Counted from the stretch's first letter, positions 23,839-32,648 are shown. The stretch: DNA of 64,000 nucleotides from Halomonas sp. ML-15 (GCF_014779595.1 NZ_JACXZT010000019.1:1085808-1149807), one strand, 5' to 3'. Notes: generated by a model from the letters alone, not told the origin. Program-made: numbers and translations.

Positions 23839-24612
23839 ATGGGCCACGCGTTTTCTCTAGAGGGCAAGGTGGGCATCGTGACCGGACTGGCCAATCGCGA
23901 CAGTATTGCCTACGGCTGTGCGCTTGCCTGCCATGAGGCGGGTGCCGAGCAGATCGTCAGCTACGCTTCACCCAAGGCGGAGCGTTTCGTGGCGCCCCTG
24001 GCCGGCGAGTTGGGTGAGCCCGAGCTGATCTGCTGCGACGTCCAGGACGACGCCCAGCTGGAGTCGCTGTTCAGGCGTGCCGCCGAGCGCTGGGGACGCC
24101 TCGATTTCGTCGTTCACTCCATCGCCTACGCGCCGCTGGAAGATCTGCACGGCCGGGTCGTCGATTGCTCCCGCGACGGTTTTGTGCTGGCCATGGACCT
24201 CTCCTGCCACTCTTTTATCCGCATGGCTCGCTTAGCGGAGCCGCTGATGCATGATGGCGGCACCCTGATCTGCATGTCCTACTACGGCGCCGACAAGGTG
24301 GTCGACAACTACAACTTGATGGGGCCGGTCAAGGCGGCGCTGGAGGCGACGACCCGCTATCTGGCGGCCGAGCTGGGCCCGGCAGGTATCCGGGCCCATG
24401 CGGTCTCCCCCGGGGCAATTCGTACCCGCGCCGCGTCTGGTCTCAAGGACTTTGATGCGCTGGTCCATGATGGCGAGACGCGCTCACCGCTGCGTCGCCT
24501 GGCCAGCGTCGAAGAGGTGGGGCAGTCGGTGGTCTATCTCGCTTCTGCGGCCGGCGCCGCCTTGACCGGCACCACCCTTTACGTCGACGCCGGCCACCAC
24601 ATCAGGGCATGA
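23839..24612 (+). CDS. FabI-type enoyl-ACP(CoA) reductase, SDR superfamily
   Basis: 257 residues. It opens like FabI (LEGKVGIVTGLANRDSIAYG, with the SIA motif) and carries the FabI-style active site: SYYGADKVVDNYNLMGPVKA, in which the second Tyr and the Lys seven residues later correspond to the YxxMxxxK of FabI. VDAGHHIRA closes the protein as in the family. AAGGAGAGG supports ATG 23839. It should reduce a trans-2-enoyl thioester with NAD(P)H. Because it overlaps the hydratase-phosphotransacetylase gene (ATGA) and not fatty-acid synthesis genes, a catabolic or fermentative enoyl-CoA role is as likely as housekeeping FabI. Confidence 0.85.
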   Translation: MGHAFSLEGKVGIVTGLANRDSIAYGCALACHEAGAEQIVSYASPKAERFVAPLAGELGEPELICCDVQDDAQLESLFRRAAERWGRLDFVVHSIAYAPLEDLHGRVVDCSRDGFVLAMDLSCHSFIRMARLAEPLMHDGGTLICMSYYGADKVVDNYNLMGPVKAALEATTRYLAAELGPAGIRAHAVSPGAIRTRAASGLKDFDALVHDGETRSPLRRLASVEEVGQSVVYLASAAGAALTGTTLYVDAGHHIRA

Positions 24613-26033
24613 CCATGAGCGATGCACAGACGCCGCACCAGGACGATATCGAGAATCGCACCTTCGATGAAATAGAAGTGGGCGACAGCGCCTCGATACA
24701 GAAACGCCTGACCCTCGAAGACATCAAGCTGTTCGCCATCATGTCGGGTGACATCAACCCCGCCCACGTCGATGAAGACTATGCCAAGAGCTCGCGCTTT
24801 CAGGAGGTGATCGCCCACGGTATGTGGGGCGGGGCGCTGATCTCTACCGTGCTGGGCACAGAGCTGCCGGGGCCTGGCACCATCTATGTCGGGCAGTCGC
24901 TGCGCTTCATGGCGCCGGTGCGGCTAGGCGACGTTCTCACCGTCAGCGTCAAGGTGCGCCTCAAGGAGGCGCAACGCTCGCGGATCACCTTCGATTGTCG
25001 CTGCGCCAACCAGAACGGCGAGAGCGTCATCGAAGGTGAGGCCGAGGTCGTTGCCCCGCGCGAGAAGGTGCGCAGGCGGCGCACCGTGATGCCGCAGCTG
25101 CGGCTGGCCGAGCGCGGGCACCTGCATGAGCTGCTGAATGCCGCTGAGCGCAGCGAGGCGCTGACCATGGCGGTGGTGCACCCGGTCGACGAGGTCTCGA
25201 TCAAGGGCGCTTGGGAGGCGGCGGACAAGGGCTTTATCACGCCGCTTCTGGTGGGTCCGGAGGCGCGTATTCGCGCCGCTGCCGAAGCCGCGGGGGTAGA
25301 TATCGACGGCTTCGAGCTGATCGCCACCAAGCACAGCCATGCCGCCGCCGAGCAGGCCGTGGCTCTGGTGCGTGAGGGGCGTGCCAATGCGCTGATGAAG
25401 GGCGCGTTGCACACCGATGAATTGCTACAGGCGGTGGTTTCGCGTAGCGCAGGACTGCGCACTGGTCGTCGACTGAGCCATGTGATGGCGTTCGATGTGC
25501 CGACCTACCCGCGACCACTATTCATTACCGATGCCGCGATCAACATCGCGCCGGGGCTCGAGATCAAGCGCGATATCGTGCAGAACGCGATTGACCTTGC
25601 TCACGCGGTGGGCATCGAGCAGCCGCGGGTGGCGCTGCTATCGGCCATCGAGACGATCAACCCGCGGCTCGCCTCGACCCTGGACGCCGCGGCGCTGTGC
25701 AAGATGGCCGAGCGAGGCCAGATCAGCGGTGGGTTGCTCGATGGGCCGCTAGCCTTCGATAACGCCATCTCCGAAGCCGCAGCCAAGACCAAGGGCATCG
25801 ACTCGATGGTGGCGGGGCGCGCCGACATCCTGGTGGCACCCGACCTGGAGGCCGCCAATATGCTGATGAAACAGCTGACCCACCTGGCCGATGCCAGCGG
25901 GGCTGGCCTGGTGATGGGCGCTCAGGTGCCGATCGTGTTGACCAGTCGCTCCGATGACGCCATCACCCGGCTCGCCTCCTGTGCCCTGGCACTGCTGGTG
26001 GCGCGCCACCAGCGTGAGTCGGCAGCGTCATGA
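24609..26033 (+). CDS. MaoC-like enoyl-CoA hydratase fused to phosphate acetyltransferase
   Basis: 474 residues, two domains. Residues about 15-150 are a MaoC-type hot-dog (R)-specific hydratase with the catalytic pair in SGDINPAHVDEDYAKSSRF (Asp and His five apart) and IAHGMWGGAL. Residues about 165-470 are a phosphotransacetylase/phosphotransbutyrylase domain: LMKGALHTDELLQAVV, GRRLSHVMAFDVPTYPRPLF, FITDAAINIAPGLEIKRDIV and VAGRADILVAPDLEAANML. The architecture is known as a bifunctional enoyl-CoA hydratase/phosphate acetyltransferase. It would hydrate an enoyl-CoA and swap CoA for phosphate on an acyl-CoA. It overlaps the genes on either side by 4 bp, so reductase, fusion and kinase form one translation unit. 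Confidence 0.92.
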   Translation: MTMSDAQTPHQDDIENRTFDEIEVGDSASIQKRLTLEDIKLFAIMSGDINPAHVDEDYAKSSRFQEVIAHGMWGGALISTVLGTELPGPGTIYVGQSLRFMAPVRLGDVLTVSVKVRLKEAQRSRITFDCRCANQNGESVIEGEAEVVAPREKVRRRRTVMPQLRLAERGHLHELLNAAERSEALTMAVVHPVDEVSIKGAWEAADKGFITPLLVGPEARIRAAAEAAGVDIDGFELIATKHSHAAAEQAVALVREGRANALMKGALHTDELLQAVVSRSAGLRTGRRLSHVMAFDVPTYPRPLFITDAAINIAPGLEIKRDIVQNAIDLAHAVGIEQPRVALLSAIETINPRLASTLDAAALCKMAERGQISGGLLDGPLAFDNAISEAAAKTKGIDSMVAGRADILVAPDLEAANMLMKQLTHLADASGAGLVMGAQVPIVLTSRSDDAITRLASCALALLVARHQRESAAS

Positions 26034-27241
26034 ATCTCGTGCTGGTACTCAATAGCGGCTCGTCGAGTCTCAAGTTTGCGCTGTTCGAGGCCGCTGAAGG
26101 GTGTTCCCCAGAGGCGCTTCCAGTGGTGCTGCGTGGGCAGATCAGTGGGCTTGGCGCTTCACCGCGCTGGCAGCTCGAGGCGGGCCTGGGGCGGCCGGCC
26201 GAGGAGCGCTCGCTATCATTCATCGGCGATAGCAGTGATGACCAGCAGGGGGCGGCGTTGACGCACCTGCTCGACTGGCTGGAAGCTGAGGTTGGTTGGC
26301 AGCATCTCAGCGCGGTGGGGCATCGTGTCGTTCACGGCGGTGCGCGCTACCGCGAGGCGACCCGCATCGATGCCACGATCCTTGATGAACTGGAGAGCCT
26401 CAGCCCGCTTGCCCCTTTGCACCAGCCACACTGCCTGGCGCCGGTAAGAACCCTGGCCGAGCGCAGACCCGACCTGGTTCAGGTCGCCAGCTTCGACACC
26501 GCCTTTCACGCCGACCAGCCGGCGTTGGCGCAGCGCTATGCACTGCCTCAGCGCTTTCATGATGACGGCATGCGTCGCTATGGCTTCCACGGGCTCAGCT
26601 ACGATTATGTGAATCGGCAACTTACCCGGGAGTTGGGCGGCCAGCCTGGTGCGCGGGTGGTCGTGGCTCACCTGGGCAGTGGCGCCAGTCTGTGTGCTAT
26701 CGCCGAAGGGCGCAGCATTGCCTCGAGCATGGGGTTTACCGCTCTGGATGGTCTGATGATGGGGACCCGCAGCGGCAGCCTCGATCCGGGCCTGGTGCTG
26801 CACTTGATTCAGCAGCGCGGCATGAGTGCCACTGAGGTGGAGCGGCTGCTGTATCGCGACGCCGGGCTGCTAGGGGTCTCTGGCATCAGCGCCGACATGC
26901 GCGAGCTGCTGACCAGCCGCTCGCCGTCTGCGCAGCTTGCCGTGGAGCTGTTCGTCTATCGTATCGTGCGTGAAATCGGCAGCCTCGCGGCGGCGCTAGA
27001 GGGGCTCGACCACCTGGTATTCACGGCCGGCATCGGCGAGCGCGCCGATCCGGTGCGGGCCGCCATCGTCGACGGCTGCCGCTGGCTCGGGGCGCGTCTG
27101 GATGCGGCGGCCAACCGGGTCCATGCCACCTCGATTGCCGGCGCCGAGAGCCGCATCGGCCTGTGGGTGCTTGCCACGGACGAGGCGCAAATGATCGCCT
27201 GGCAGACTCAGGAACTGCTGGTATCGCGCAGCGGGCGTTGA
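26030..27241 (+). CDS. ackA: Acetate/propionate (short-chain acyl) kinase
   Basis: 403 residues of the acetate kinase family: the adenosine/phosphate start LVLNSGSSSLKFALFE, VGHRVVHGGARY, the DTAFHADQPA block with the catalytic Asp, RRYGFHGLSYDYV, HLGSGASLCAI and the second signature GFTALDGLMMGTRSGSLDPG. It transfers phosphate between acyl phosphate and ADP, making ATP in the catabolic direction. The start overlaps the phosphotransacetylase fusion (ATGA), so acyl phosphate made there would be used here. Chain-length preference cannot be read; propionate or butyrate are possible. Confidence 0.9.
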   Translation: MNLVLVLNSGSSSLKFALFEAAEGCSPEALPVVLRGQISGLGASPRWQLEAGLGRPAEERSLSFIGDSSDDQQGAALTHLLDWLEAEVGWQHLSAVGHRVVHGGARYREATRIDATILDELESLSPLAPLHQPHCLAPVRTLAERRPDLVQVASFDTAFHADQPALAQRYALPQRFHDDGMRRYGFHGLSYDYVNRQLTRELGGQPGARVVVAHLGSGASLCAIAEGRSIASSMGFTALDGLMMGTRSGSLDPGLVLHLIQQRGMSATEVERLLYRDAGLLGVSGISADMRELLTSRSPSAQLAVELFVYRIVREIGSLAAALEGLDHLVFTAGIGERADPVRAAIVDGCRWLGARLDAAANRVHATSIAGAESRIGLWVLATDEAQMIAWQTQELLVSRSGR

Positions 27242-27334
27242 TCGATCTTTGAGGTTATGCGCCTTGGGGTTGAACCTTGGCGGCGTGTCGCCATCTATTC
27301 AGGGCATGCTGATACGCGGCCCAGGAGGGCAACG

Positions 27335-28021
27335 ATGAAGATTCTGATGGTACTGACATCTCACGACGCCATGGGCGATACCGGTCACAAGACCGGGTTC
27401 TGGCTCGAGGAGTTCGCCGCTCCCTACTACGTCTTCAAGGATGCCGGCGCCGAGGTCACGCTGGCCTCGCCCAAAGGCGGCCAGCCGCCGGTGGATCCCA
27501 ACTCGACCCAGGAGGATGCGCTGACCGACGAGACGCGGCGCTTCGAGGCGGACTCGGAGGCCAAGGCGCAATTGGCCAGCACCTTGCGACTGGATATGCT
27601 CAATGCCGCCGATTACGACGCCATCTTCTATCCTGGTGGTCACGGACCGCTATGGGATCTGACAGACAACGCCGACTCGCTGCGCCTGATCGAGGCCTTT
27701 CTCGCCGCCGACAAGCCTCTGGGCGCGGTATGCCACGCGCCTACGGTGTTGCTCAAGGCCAAGGCCGCCAACGGCGAGCCGCTGGTCAAGGGCAAGCGGG
27801 TTACGGGGTTTGCCAACAGTGAGGAGGATGCGGTTGGTCTGAGCGCAGTGGTGCCACACTTGCTCGAAGACGAGCTCAAACGCCTGGGGGCCGACTATGT
27901 GCGCAGCGTCGATGATTTCGCCCCCTATCAGGTCAACGACGGTCTGCTGGTAACCGGCCAGAATCCCGCTTCCAGCGCGCCCACCGCGGCACTGCTGCTG
28001 GAGCAGCTTGGCGGCCGCTAA
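27335..28021 (+). CDS. DJ-1/PfpI-family protein (type 1 glutamine amidotransferase-like)
   Basis: 228 residues. The nucleophile-elbow cysteine lies in LGAVCHAPTVLL near residue 133, preceded by the DAIFYPGGHGPLWDLTD oxyanion region; HKTGFWLEEFAAPYYVF near residue 20 supplies the Glu typical of this family. This form resembles the Hsp31/glyoxalase III-like subgroup found in many proteobacteria, proposed to detoxify methylglyoxal or act as chaperone or deglycase; which applies here is not known. AGGAGGG supports ATG 27335 over the longer frame. It stands 93 bp after ackA and may be a separate unit. Confidence 0.88.
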   Translation: MKILMVLTSHDAMGDTGHKTGFWLEEFAAPYYVFKDAGAEVTLASPKGGQPPVDPNSTQEDALTDETRRFEADSEAKAQLASTLRLDMLNAADYDAIFYPGGHGPLWDLTDNADSLRLIEAFLAADKPLGAVCHAPTVLLKAKAANGEPLVKGKRVTGFANSEEDAVGLSAVVPHLLEDELKRLGADYVRSVDDFAPYQVNDGLLVTGQNPASSAPTAALLLEQLGGR

Positions 28022-28105
28022 ATGGACCGTTTCTCTGACGTGAACGATGCATTAACCGATGCGGCGCTGTATTGCCGCCCAGATGCCACTAGGCTTTGTG
28101 CTAAT

Positions 28106-28126
28106 GGATACGCTCTCGGCGTATCC
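28106..28126 (+). other. Perfect stem-loop ahead of cytochrome b561
   Basis: GGATACGC (28106-28113), loop TCTCG, GCGTATCC (28119-28126): an 8-bp perfect inverted repeat lying 20 bp before the b561 start codon, between the DJ-1 gene and the b561-yceI pair. There is no T-run, so a leader hairpin or operator is likelier than a terminator. Confidence 0.4.
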
Positions 28127-28145
28127 CCATCACGAGGGATTGGAT

Positions 28146-28712
28146 ATGTGGCGCAACACCGCAGGCGGGTGGGGCCTGGTGGCGATCCTGCTGCACTGGC
28201 TCAGTGCAGTAGCGATCATTGGCTTGTTCGCCCTGGGATGGTGGATGACCGGGCTCAGCTATTTTGATAGCTGGTACAACCTGGGACCGTGGTGGCATCG
28301 CTCGATTGGCGTGCTGCTGCTGCTGGCGACCCTGCTGAGAGTGGCCTGGCGTTTCGTCCAGCCCATACCGCAGGCCCATGGCCACCGCGTCGAGCGTTTG
28401 GCCGCCCACATTGGGCACACTTTACTATACGTCCTGCTGATGGTGGTGTTGATCAGTGGTTATATGATTTCTACTGCCAACGGTCGCGGTATTAGCGTCT
28501 TCGGTTGGTTCGAGGCGCCGGCGATCCTGCATGGCCTACCGAATCAGGCGAGCGTAGCAGGCAACGTTCATTGGTATAGCGCCCTGGCGCTTATGATTCT
28601 CGCTGCCGGCCACGCTCTGGCCGCCTTCAAGCATCATTTCATCGACCGGCACGATACCTTGGTGCGCATGCTGCGCCCACGGGTCGGTCACACTAAGCCA
28701 CCCGCTAAATGA
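28146..28712 (+). CDS. Cytochrome b561
   Basis: 188 residues with four hydrophobic segments and the b561 histidines: AILLHWLSAVAIIG near residue 15, GPWWHRSIGVLLLL near 50, AAHIGHTLLYVLLMVVLISG near 95, and NVHWYSALALMILAAGHALAA near 145-160. It should move electrons from quinol to a periplasmic partner. The start ATG 28146 is preceded by GAGGG; longer starts lie in the stem-loop region. It is followed 32 bp later by a yceI gene, a widespread pairing that suggests YceI carries a lipid-like quinone or substrate used by the cytochrome. Confidence 0.9.
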   Translation: MWRNTAGGWGLVAILLHWLSAVAIIGLFALGWWMTGLSYFDSWYNLGPWWHRSIGVLLLLATLLRVAWRFVQPIPQAHGHRVERLAAHIGHTLLYVLLMVVLISGYMISTANGRGISVFGWFEAPAILHGLPNQASVAGNVHWYSALALMILAAGHALAAFKHHFIDRHDTLVRMLRPRVGHTKPPAK

Positions 28713-28744
28713 GTGCGGGCAATGACGCAAACGGAGACACTGGA

Positions 28745-29329
28745 ATGTTGAAGAAGACTGCACTGCTGACCGCTCTCGGGGCCGCCGCCCTGGTGCCGCT
28801 GAGCCAGGCCCAGGCCGACAATTACGAGATCGACATCGAAGGCCAGCACGCCTTCGTTCAGTTCAAGATCAATCACCTAGGCTACTCCTACATTCTCGGC
28901 AGCTTCCGCGATTTCAGCGGTGAGTTCAGCTACGATCCGGACGATCTGGAAGCGTCCAGTGTCTCACTCGAGGTTGACGTGACCAGTCTGGACACCAACC
29001 ACGCCGAGCGCGATCGCCATATCCTCAGCGATGACTTCCTTGATGCCGATCAGTATCCCGAGGCGAGCTTCGTGACCACCGGCTTTGAGCCTGGCGACGA
29101 AGGCGAGGGTGTATTGACCGGTGAGCTGACCCTTAAAGGTGAAACCCGCGAAATCGAGATGCCGGTCACCCTGATGGGCGAGGGTGAAGATCCGTGGGGC
29201 GCTTACCGCGCCGGCTTCGAGGGGTCGACCATGTTGACTCTCGAGGATTACGGTATCGACATGAGCGACTTTCCTGAGTCGATGCAGGAGCTCGAACTGT
29301 ACGTGACCTTCGAGGGGATTCGTCAGTAA
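28745..29329 (+). CDS. yceI: YceI-family periplasmic lipocalin-like protein
   Basis: 194 residues. A signal peptide (LKKTALLTALGAAALVPLSQAQA) precedes the YceI domain: YEIDIEGQHAFVQFKINHLG, ILGSFRDFSGEFSYDP, SLDTNHAERDRHILSDDFLD, ASFVTTGFE and LTGELTLKGETREIEMPVTL. YceI proteins form a beta-barrel that binds long polyisoprenoid chains. The domain is acidic, consistent with a halophile periplasm. GGAGACACTGGA precedes ATG 28745. It is paired with cytochrome b561 just upstream and ends at a strong hairpin. Confidence 0.93.
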   Translation: MLKKTALLTALGAAALVPLSQAQADNYEIDIEGQHAFVQFKINHLGYSYILGSFRDFSGEFSYDPDDLEASSVSLEVDVTSLDTNHAERDRHILSDDFLDADQYPEASFVTTGFEPGDEGEGVLTGELTLKGETREIEMPVTLMGEGEDPWGAYRAGFEGSTMLTLEDYGIDMSDFPESMQELELYVTFEGIRQ

Positions 29330-29355
29330 TCCTGACGCACCATTGTGGTAACTCA

Positions 29356-29388
29356 ACAAGCTCCCGGCGCCAAGCGCCGGGAGCTTGT
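29356..29388 (+). terminator. Hairpin terminator between convergent genes
   Basis: ACAAGCTCCCGGCGC, loop CAA, GCGCCGGGAGCTTGT: a perfect 15-bp stem 27 bp after the yceI stop. There is no clear U-tract on either strand, but its place between two convergent genes suggests bidirectional termination. Confidence 0.65.
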
Positions 29389-29516
29389 GCGTTAGTGGAC
29401 GCGACAATTGACGTGACTGTTTGCCAGGACGCTACCCAGGAAGCCGGCTCACTCATGGAGTGCGCCGGCTTTGGGAGGCTATGCATCGGGAGCTTGCCTG
29501 GCTAACAGGTCAGCGG

Positions 29517-30311
29517 TCAGTGACCTTCGTTGAGTACCGCATCCGGGAAGTGACGACGCAGCATCTTGTTCTGGAAGGCATCGACGAAGCGGCTGTTGAT
29601 GATGATGATAAAGCGCTCATAGGGCTTGTCGCGATCATCCTGGGTCATGCCGTCGGCGCCGTGGAACAGCTTGTCGTCGCGAATGTGCAGCACATCGCCC
29701 GGTGTCAGGACCTGCTTGGTGAGCGGGCGAGTTCCGGCCTTGTCGGCAAACAGCAGGCTATTGGCCCCGCTGACGTTGTCGCGGCTTACCACCATGATAC
29801 TCAGGTACTTGCAGCCATCGGAATGAATGCCCTGGCCCTGTAACGGATCCAGAGGTTCGCTGCCACGCATGCCAGTGATCTGCATCAGGATAGGCTCACG
29901 GGCGCTGATCCCCCACAGCTTGGCCCACGCCTTGACGAAGGCCTTGACGTCGTTGCGCTCGACGAACGAGGTTTCCAGGCTGGGGTAGTAGCGCAGCACG
30001 TCGGCCATGCTATCCGCATCATTGAACATGCCCCCTTGTGCCATCGGGCACTCCCCCATCACCTCGACCTCGTCGCGATCATTGAGTGTCAGCCAGGCCA
30101 TGCGCTTCCAGCGCTGATTGACATAGGGGTCGCGGGGCAGGTCGGCGAGGTAGCCTTGCCAGGCTGGCAGGTCGATCTGCTCACGTACGTTGGTGACGCT
30201 CCAGTACTGTTGGCTAAGCTCTTCGTGGACCGCGGGGTGCCAGTAGCTACGCGCGAAGTCGAAGGGCATGCTGGTGACGTCGTAACCGTGCTTGAGGCTT
30301 TCCTGTTTCAT
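29517..30311 (-). CDS. 2-oxoglutarate/Fe(II) dioxygenase family protein (2OG-Fe_Oxy_2 type)
   Basis: 264 residues with an intact facial triad for Fe(II): the H-x-D pair in QGIHSDGCKYLSIMVV near residue 175 and the distal histidine in KLFHGADGMTQ near 225, followed by the 2-oxoglutarate-binding Arg in YERFIIIINSRF. The overall pattern is that of the 2OG-Fe_Oxy_2 family, which includes free L-isoleucine 4-hydroxylase of Bacillus. Hydroxylation of a free amino acid or small molecule is a reasonable expectation; the substrate is unknown. It is unlike ectoine hydroxylase (EctD). AAAGGA precedes ATG 30311. It is a single gene with an A+T-rich promoter region. Confidence 0.8.
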   Translation of the reverse strand: MKQESLKHGYDVTSMPFDFARSYWHPAVHEELSQQYWSVTNVREQIDLPAWQGYLADLPRDPYVNQRWKRMAWLTLNDRDEVEVMGECPMAQGGMFNDADSMADVLRYYPSLETSFVERNDVKAFVKAWAKLWGISAREPILMQITGMRGSEPLDPLQGQGIHSDGCKYLSIMVVSRDNVSGANSLLFADKAGTRPLTKQVLTPGDVLHIRDDKLFHGADGMTQDDRDKPYERFIIIINSRFVDAFQNKMLRRHFPDAVLNEGH

Positions 30312-30623
30312 GATCGTTTCCTTTCTGTATTGAGGGCCGAGTCCAGAATGGCTCGGCACTGCTTGGGTACTACAGGAAACAGAATGAAAACAAATGAAAA
30401 GTAATGTCAACAAAACGCGCAATATGTAGAAATATCGTCATAACGTGCATAGGTGGCTACTATTAGGTCAGTCAGTCTATGTGTAGTGGGCTAACTCATT
30501 GACGGAATACGGGTCTGCGGAGTGCGTTGCCGCTGCGCAAGGAGGCGAAGCAATGTAGGATTGACTCATGAAATTGACACACTCGCCGCGGGGCTAGCCG
30601 GGTGAGTTGCAGGGGAGCGCATC
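30312..30623. other. A+T-rich divergent intergenic region
   Basis: About 310 bases between the divergent dioxygenase and the PAS-GGDEF-EAL gene. The stretch 30370-30480 is clearly A+T-rich against the chromosome and must contain the promoters. TTGACG near 30498 and TTGACT/TTGACA near 30561-30580 are possible -35 elements on the plus strand. I see no gene or strong repeat. Confidence 0.4.
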
Positions 30624-32648
30624 TTGTACAAGCGACAACGACCGCACGCTGATCTGCTGCTGGGTGTGGCGGTGCTCTTGGTGGCCGCCTTTGCCGCGGC
30701 GCTGATATTGATAGGTTTCGGTGGGGTTGCCTGGTTGCCCACCGTGCTGGGCGCCAGCGCTGCAGTAGCACTAGGGCTGGGCTGGTGGTATGAGCGGCGC
30801 GCCTCGCTTCATCACGGGCAACCGGCACGAGAGGGGGGCGACGACCAACCCCCAGACGGAGTGAATGCTGCCAACGACGGTAACGGTGACGGTACCGCTA
30901 TCGTGCTCGCCGATCATCACGCCCTGGTGTTGGCCCAGCAGCGCCATAACGAGAGCGAACTGCGCTTTCGGGCACTGCTCGAGAGCTTGCCCAAGGTGGC
31001 CGTGCAGGGTTATGACAGCCGCCGCCGTGTGATTTACTGGAACGCAGCCAGCACCCGACTTTACGGTTATCTCCCTGAAGAAGCTCATGGGCAGCTGCTG
31101 GAAGACCTGATTATTCCCGATTACATGCGTGATGGCGTGATCGCGGCGCACCACGACTGGATAAACAAGGGCATCGAGATTCCTGCTGCCGAGCTAGAAC
31201 TCAAGAACAAATCCGGGATGCCGGTTGCGGTCTTCTCTCAGCACTTGATGCTGGGTGAGCATGGCGATGATCCACTGATGTTTTGCGTCGATGTGGATCT
31301 CTCCGAGCAGAAGGAAGCGCGTCGCGAGCTTGAGTACGTGACGCGTTATGACGCCCTTACCCAACTGCCCAATCGAAACACCTTCGAGCGTGAGCTGGAG
31401 GAGTTCATCGTCACGGCACAGCGCCATGCAGAGTATTTGGCGGTGCTCTTCGTCGATCTTGACCGCTTCGCCGAGATCAACGACGCCAAGGGCTACGAGC
31501 AAGGGGATCTGCTGCTGTCGATGGTAGCCAAACGACTCCGCTACTGTCAGCGCGGGTCTGACCTGCTGTCACGTTTCGGCAGCGACGAATTCGTGCTGGC
31601 CTTCCCCCACTTGCGCGCCGGTAACGACGTGCTGCAACTGGTGGAGAAGGTGCTCGACAGCTTCTCACGCCCTTTCCTGCTCGACGGCCGCGAGGTCCAC
31701 GTCACGGCGAGTCTGGGGGTCAGCCTGTTCCCGGATAACGGCACCAACGCCCGCGAGCTGATCCATAATGCCGATGCTGCCAAGAACCGTGCCAAGCTAT
31801 CTGCGCCCAACCGCTGCTGGTTCTTCAACCAGAAGATCCACGATGAGCTGCTGCACCAGCACCGCTTGGCAGAGCGGCTACAGCTGGCACTTGCCGAGAA
31901 TGAGCTGAGCCTCCATTACCAGCCCCAGGTCAGCGCAATGAGTGGGCGCATCGAGAACCTGGAAGCGCTACTGCGCTGGTACCCGAGTGAGGGGGGCGCC
32001 ATTTCGCCATCGGAGTTCATTCCGGTCGCCGAGCGCTCGCAGCTGATCCACCGTATCGGTGATTGGGTAATCCGCGAGGCGTGCCGTCAGCAGGCCGAGT
32101 GGAAGCGTCAAGGCTTGGGTGGCCCCCGGGTCGACATCAACCTGTCCGGCAAGCAGTTGGCGATGGCCAATACCTTCAAGCACCTTGAGGCGTGCATGAG
32201 CGAGTTCGGCCTGACGCCACAGGATATCGGCATCGAGTTGACCGAGAACGTGCTGATAGAGGCCGAGGAGCGGATTCTCGACACCCTGCGCGGCCTCTAT
32301 CACCGCGGCATGAAAATCGCCATCGACGATTTCGGTACCGGCTACTCCTCGCTCAGCTACCTGAAGCTGTTTCCGGTGACGTCGCTGAAGATCGACCGCA
32401 GTTTCGTGCGCGACGCGCCCAAGGATCCCAGTGATCGGGCGATCATGGCCGCTGCGGTATTCATCGGCCACCGGCTGGGTCTCGAGGTGATTGCCGAGGG
32501 GGTCGAGAACGAGGAGCAGCTCGAACTGGTCCGTGAGATGAAATGTGATCTGGTCCAGGGCTACTATTTCTTCAAGCCGATGAGTGCCGCTGATACTACC
32601 CGGCTGCTGACTGGCCTGGTGGGTGGACAGTCGCGAATCGTCAGCTAG
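30624..32648 (+). CDS. PAS-GGDEF-EAL cyclic-di-GMP signalling protein (probable phosphodiesterase)
   Basis: 674 residues: two N-terminal membrane segments (about 8-52), a PAS domain (about 105-220, ESLPKVAVQGYDSRRRVIYW), a GGDEF domain (about 235-390) and an EAL domain (about 405-665). The cyclase signature is degenerate (RFGSDEFVLAFP, GSDEF instead of GGDEF), so synthesis is doubtful. The EAL domain keeps ENLEALLRW, ELTENVLIEA, DDFGTGYSSLSYLK, KIDRSFVRD and AEGVENEEQ, so cyclic-di-GMP hydrolysis is expected. TTG start at 30624 follows GGGGAG. The input sensed by PAS is unknown. It would oppose the active cyclase encoded at 9115-10338. Confidence 0.9.
   Translation: MYKRQRPHADLLLGVAVLLVAAFAAALILIGFGGVAWLPTVLGASAAVALGLGWWYERRASLHHGQPAREGGDDQPPDGVNAANDGNGDGTAIVLADHHALVLAQQRHNESELRFRALLESLPKVAVQGYDSRRRVIYWNAASTRLYGYLPEEAHGQLLEDLIIPDYMRDGVIAAHHDWINKGIEIPAAELELKNKSGMPVAVFSQHLMLGEHGDDPLMFCVDVDLSEQKEARRELEYVTRYDALTQLPNRNTFERELEEFIVTAQRHAEYLAVLFVDLDRFAEINDAKGYEQGDLLLSMVAKRLRYCQRGSDLLSRFGSDEFVLAFPHLRAGNDVLQLVEKVLDSFSRPFLLDGREVHVTASLGVSLFPDNGTNARELIHNADAAKNRAKLSAPNRCWFFNQKIHDELLHQHRLAERLQLALAENELSLHYQPQVSAMSGRIENLEALLRWYPSEGGAISPSEFIPVAERSQLIHRIGDWVIREACRQQAEWKRQGLGGPRVDINLSGKQLAMANTFKHLEACMSEFGLTPQDIGIELTENVLIEAEERILDTLRGLYHRGMKIAIDDFGTGYSSLSYLKLFPVTSLKIDRSFVRDAPKDPSDRAIMAAAVFIGHRLGLEVIAEGVENEEQLELVREMKCDLVQGYYFFKPMSAADTTRLLTGLVGGQSRIVS

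Noticed and set aside
29517-30311. Ectoine hydroxylase (EctD)
   Set aside because: It is a 2OG-Fe(II) enzyme in a halophile, but it lacks the EctD signature pattern and has no ectABC neighbours. It fits the 2OG-Fe_Oxy_2 family better.
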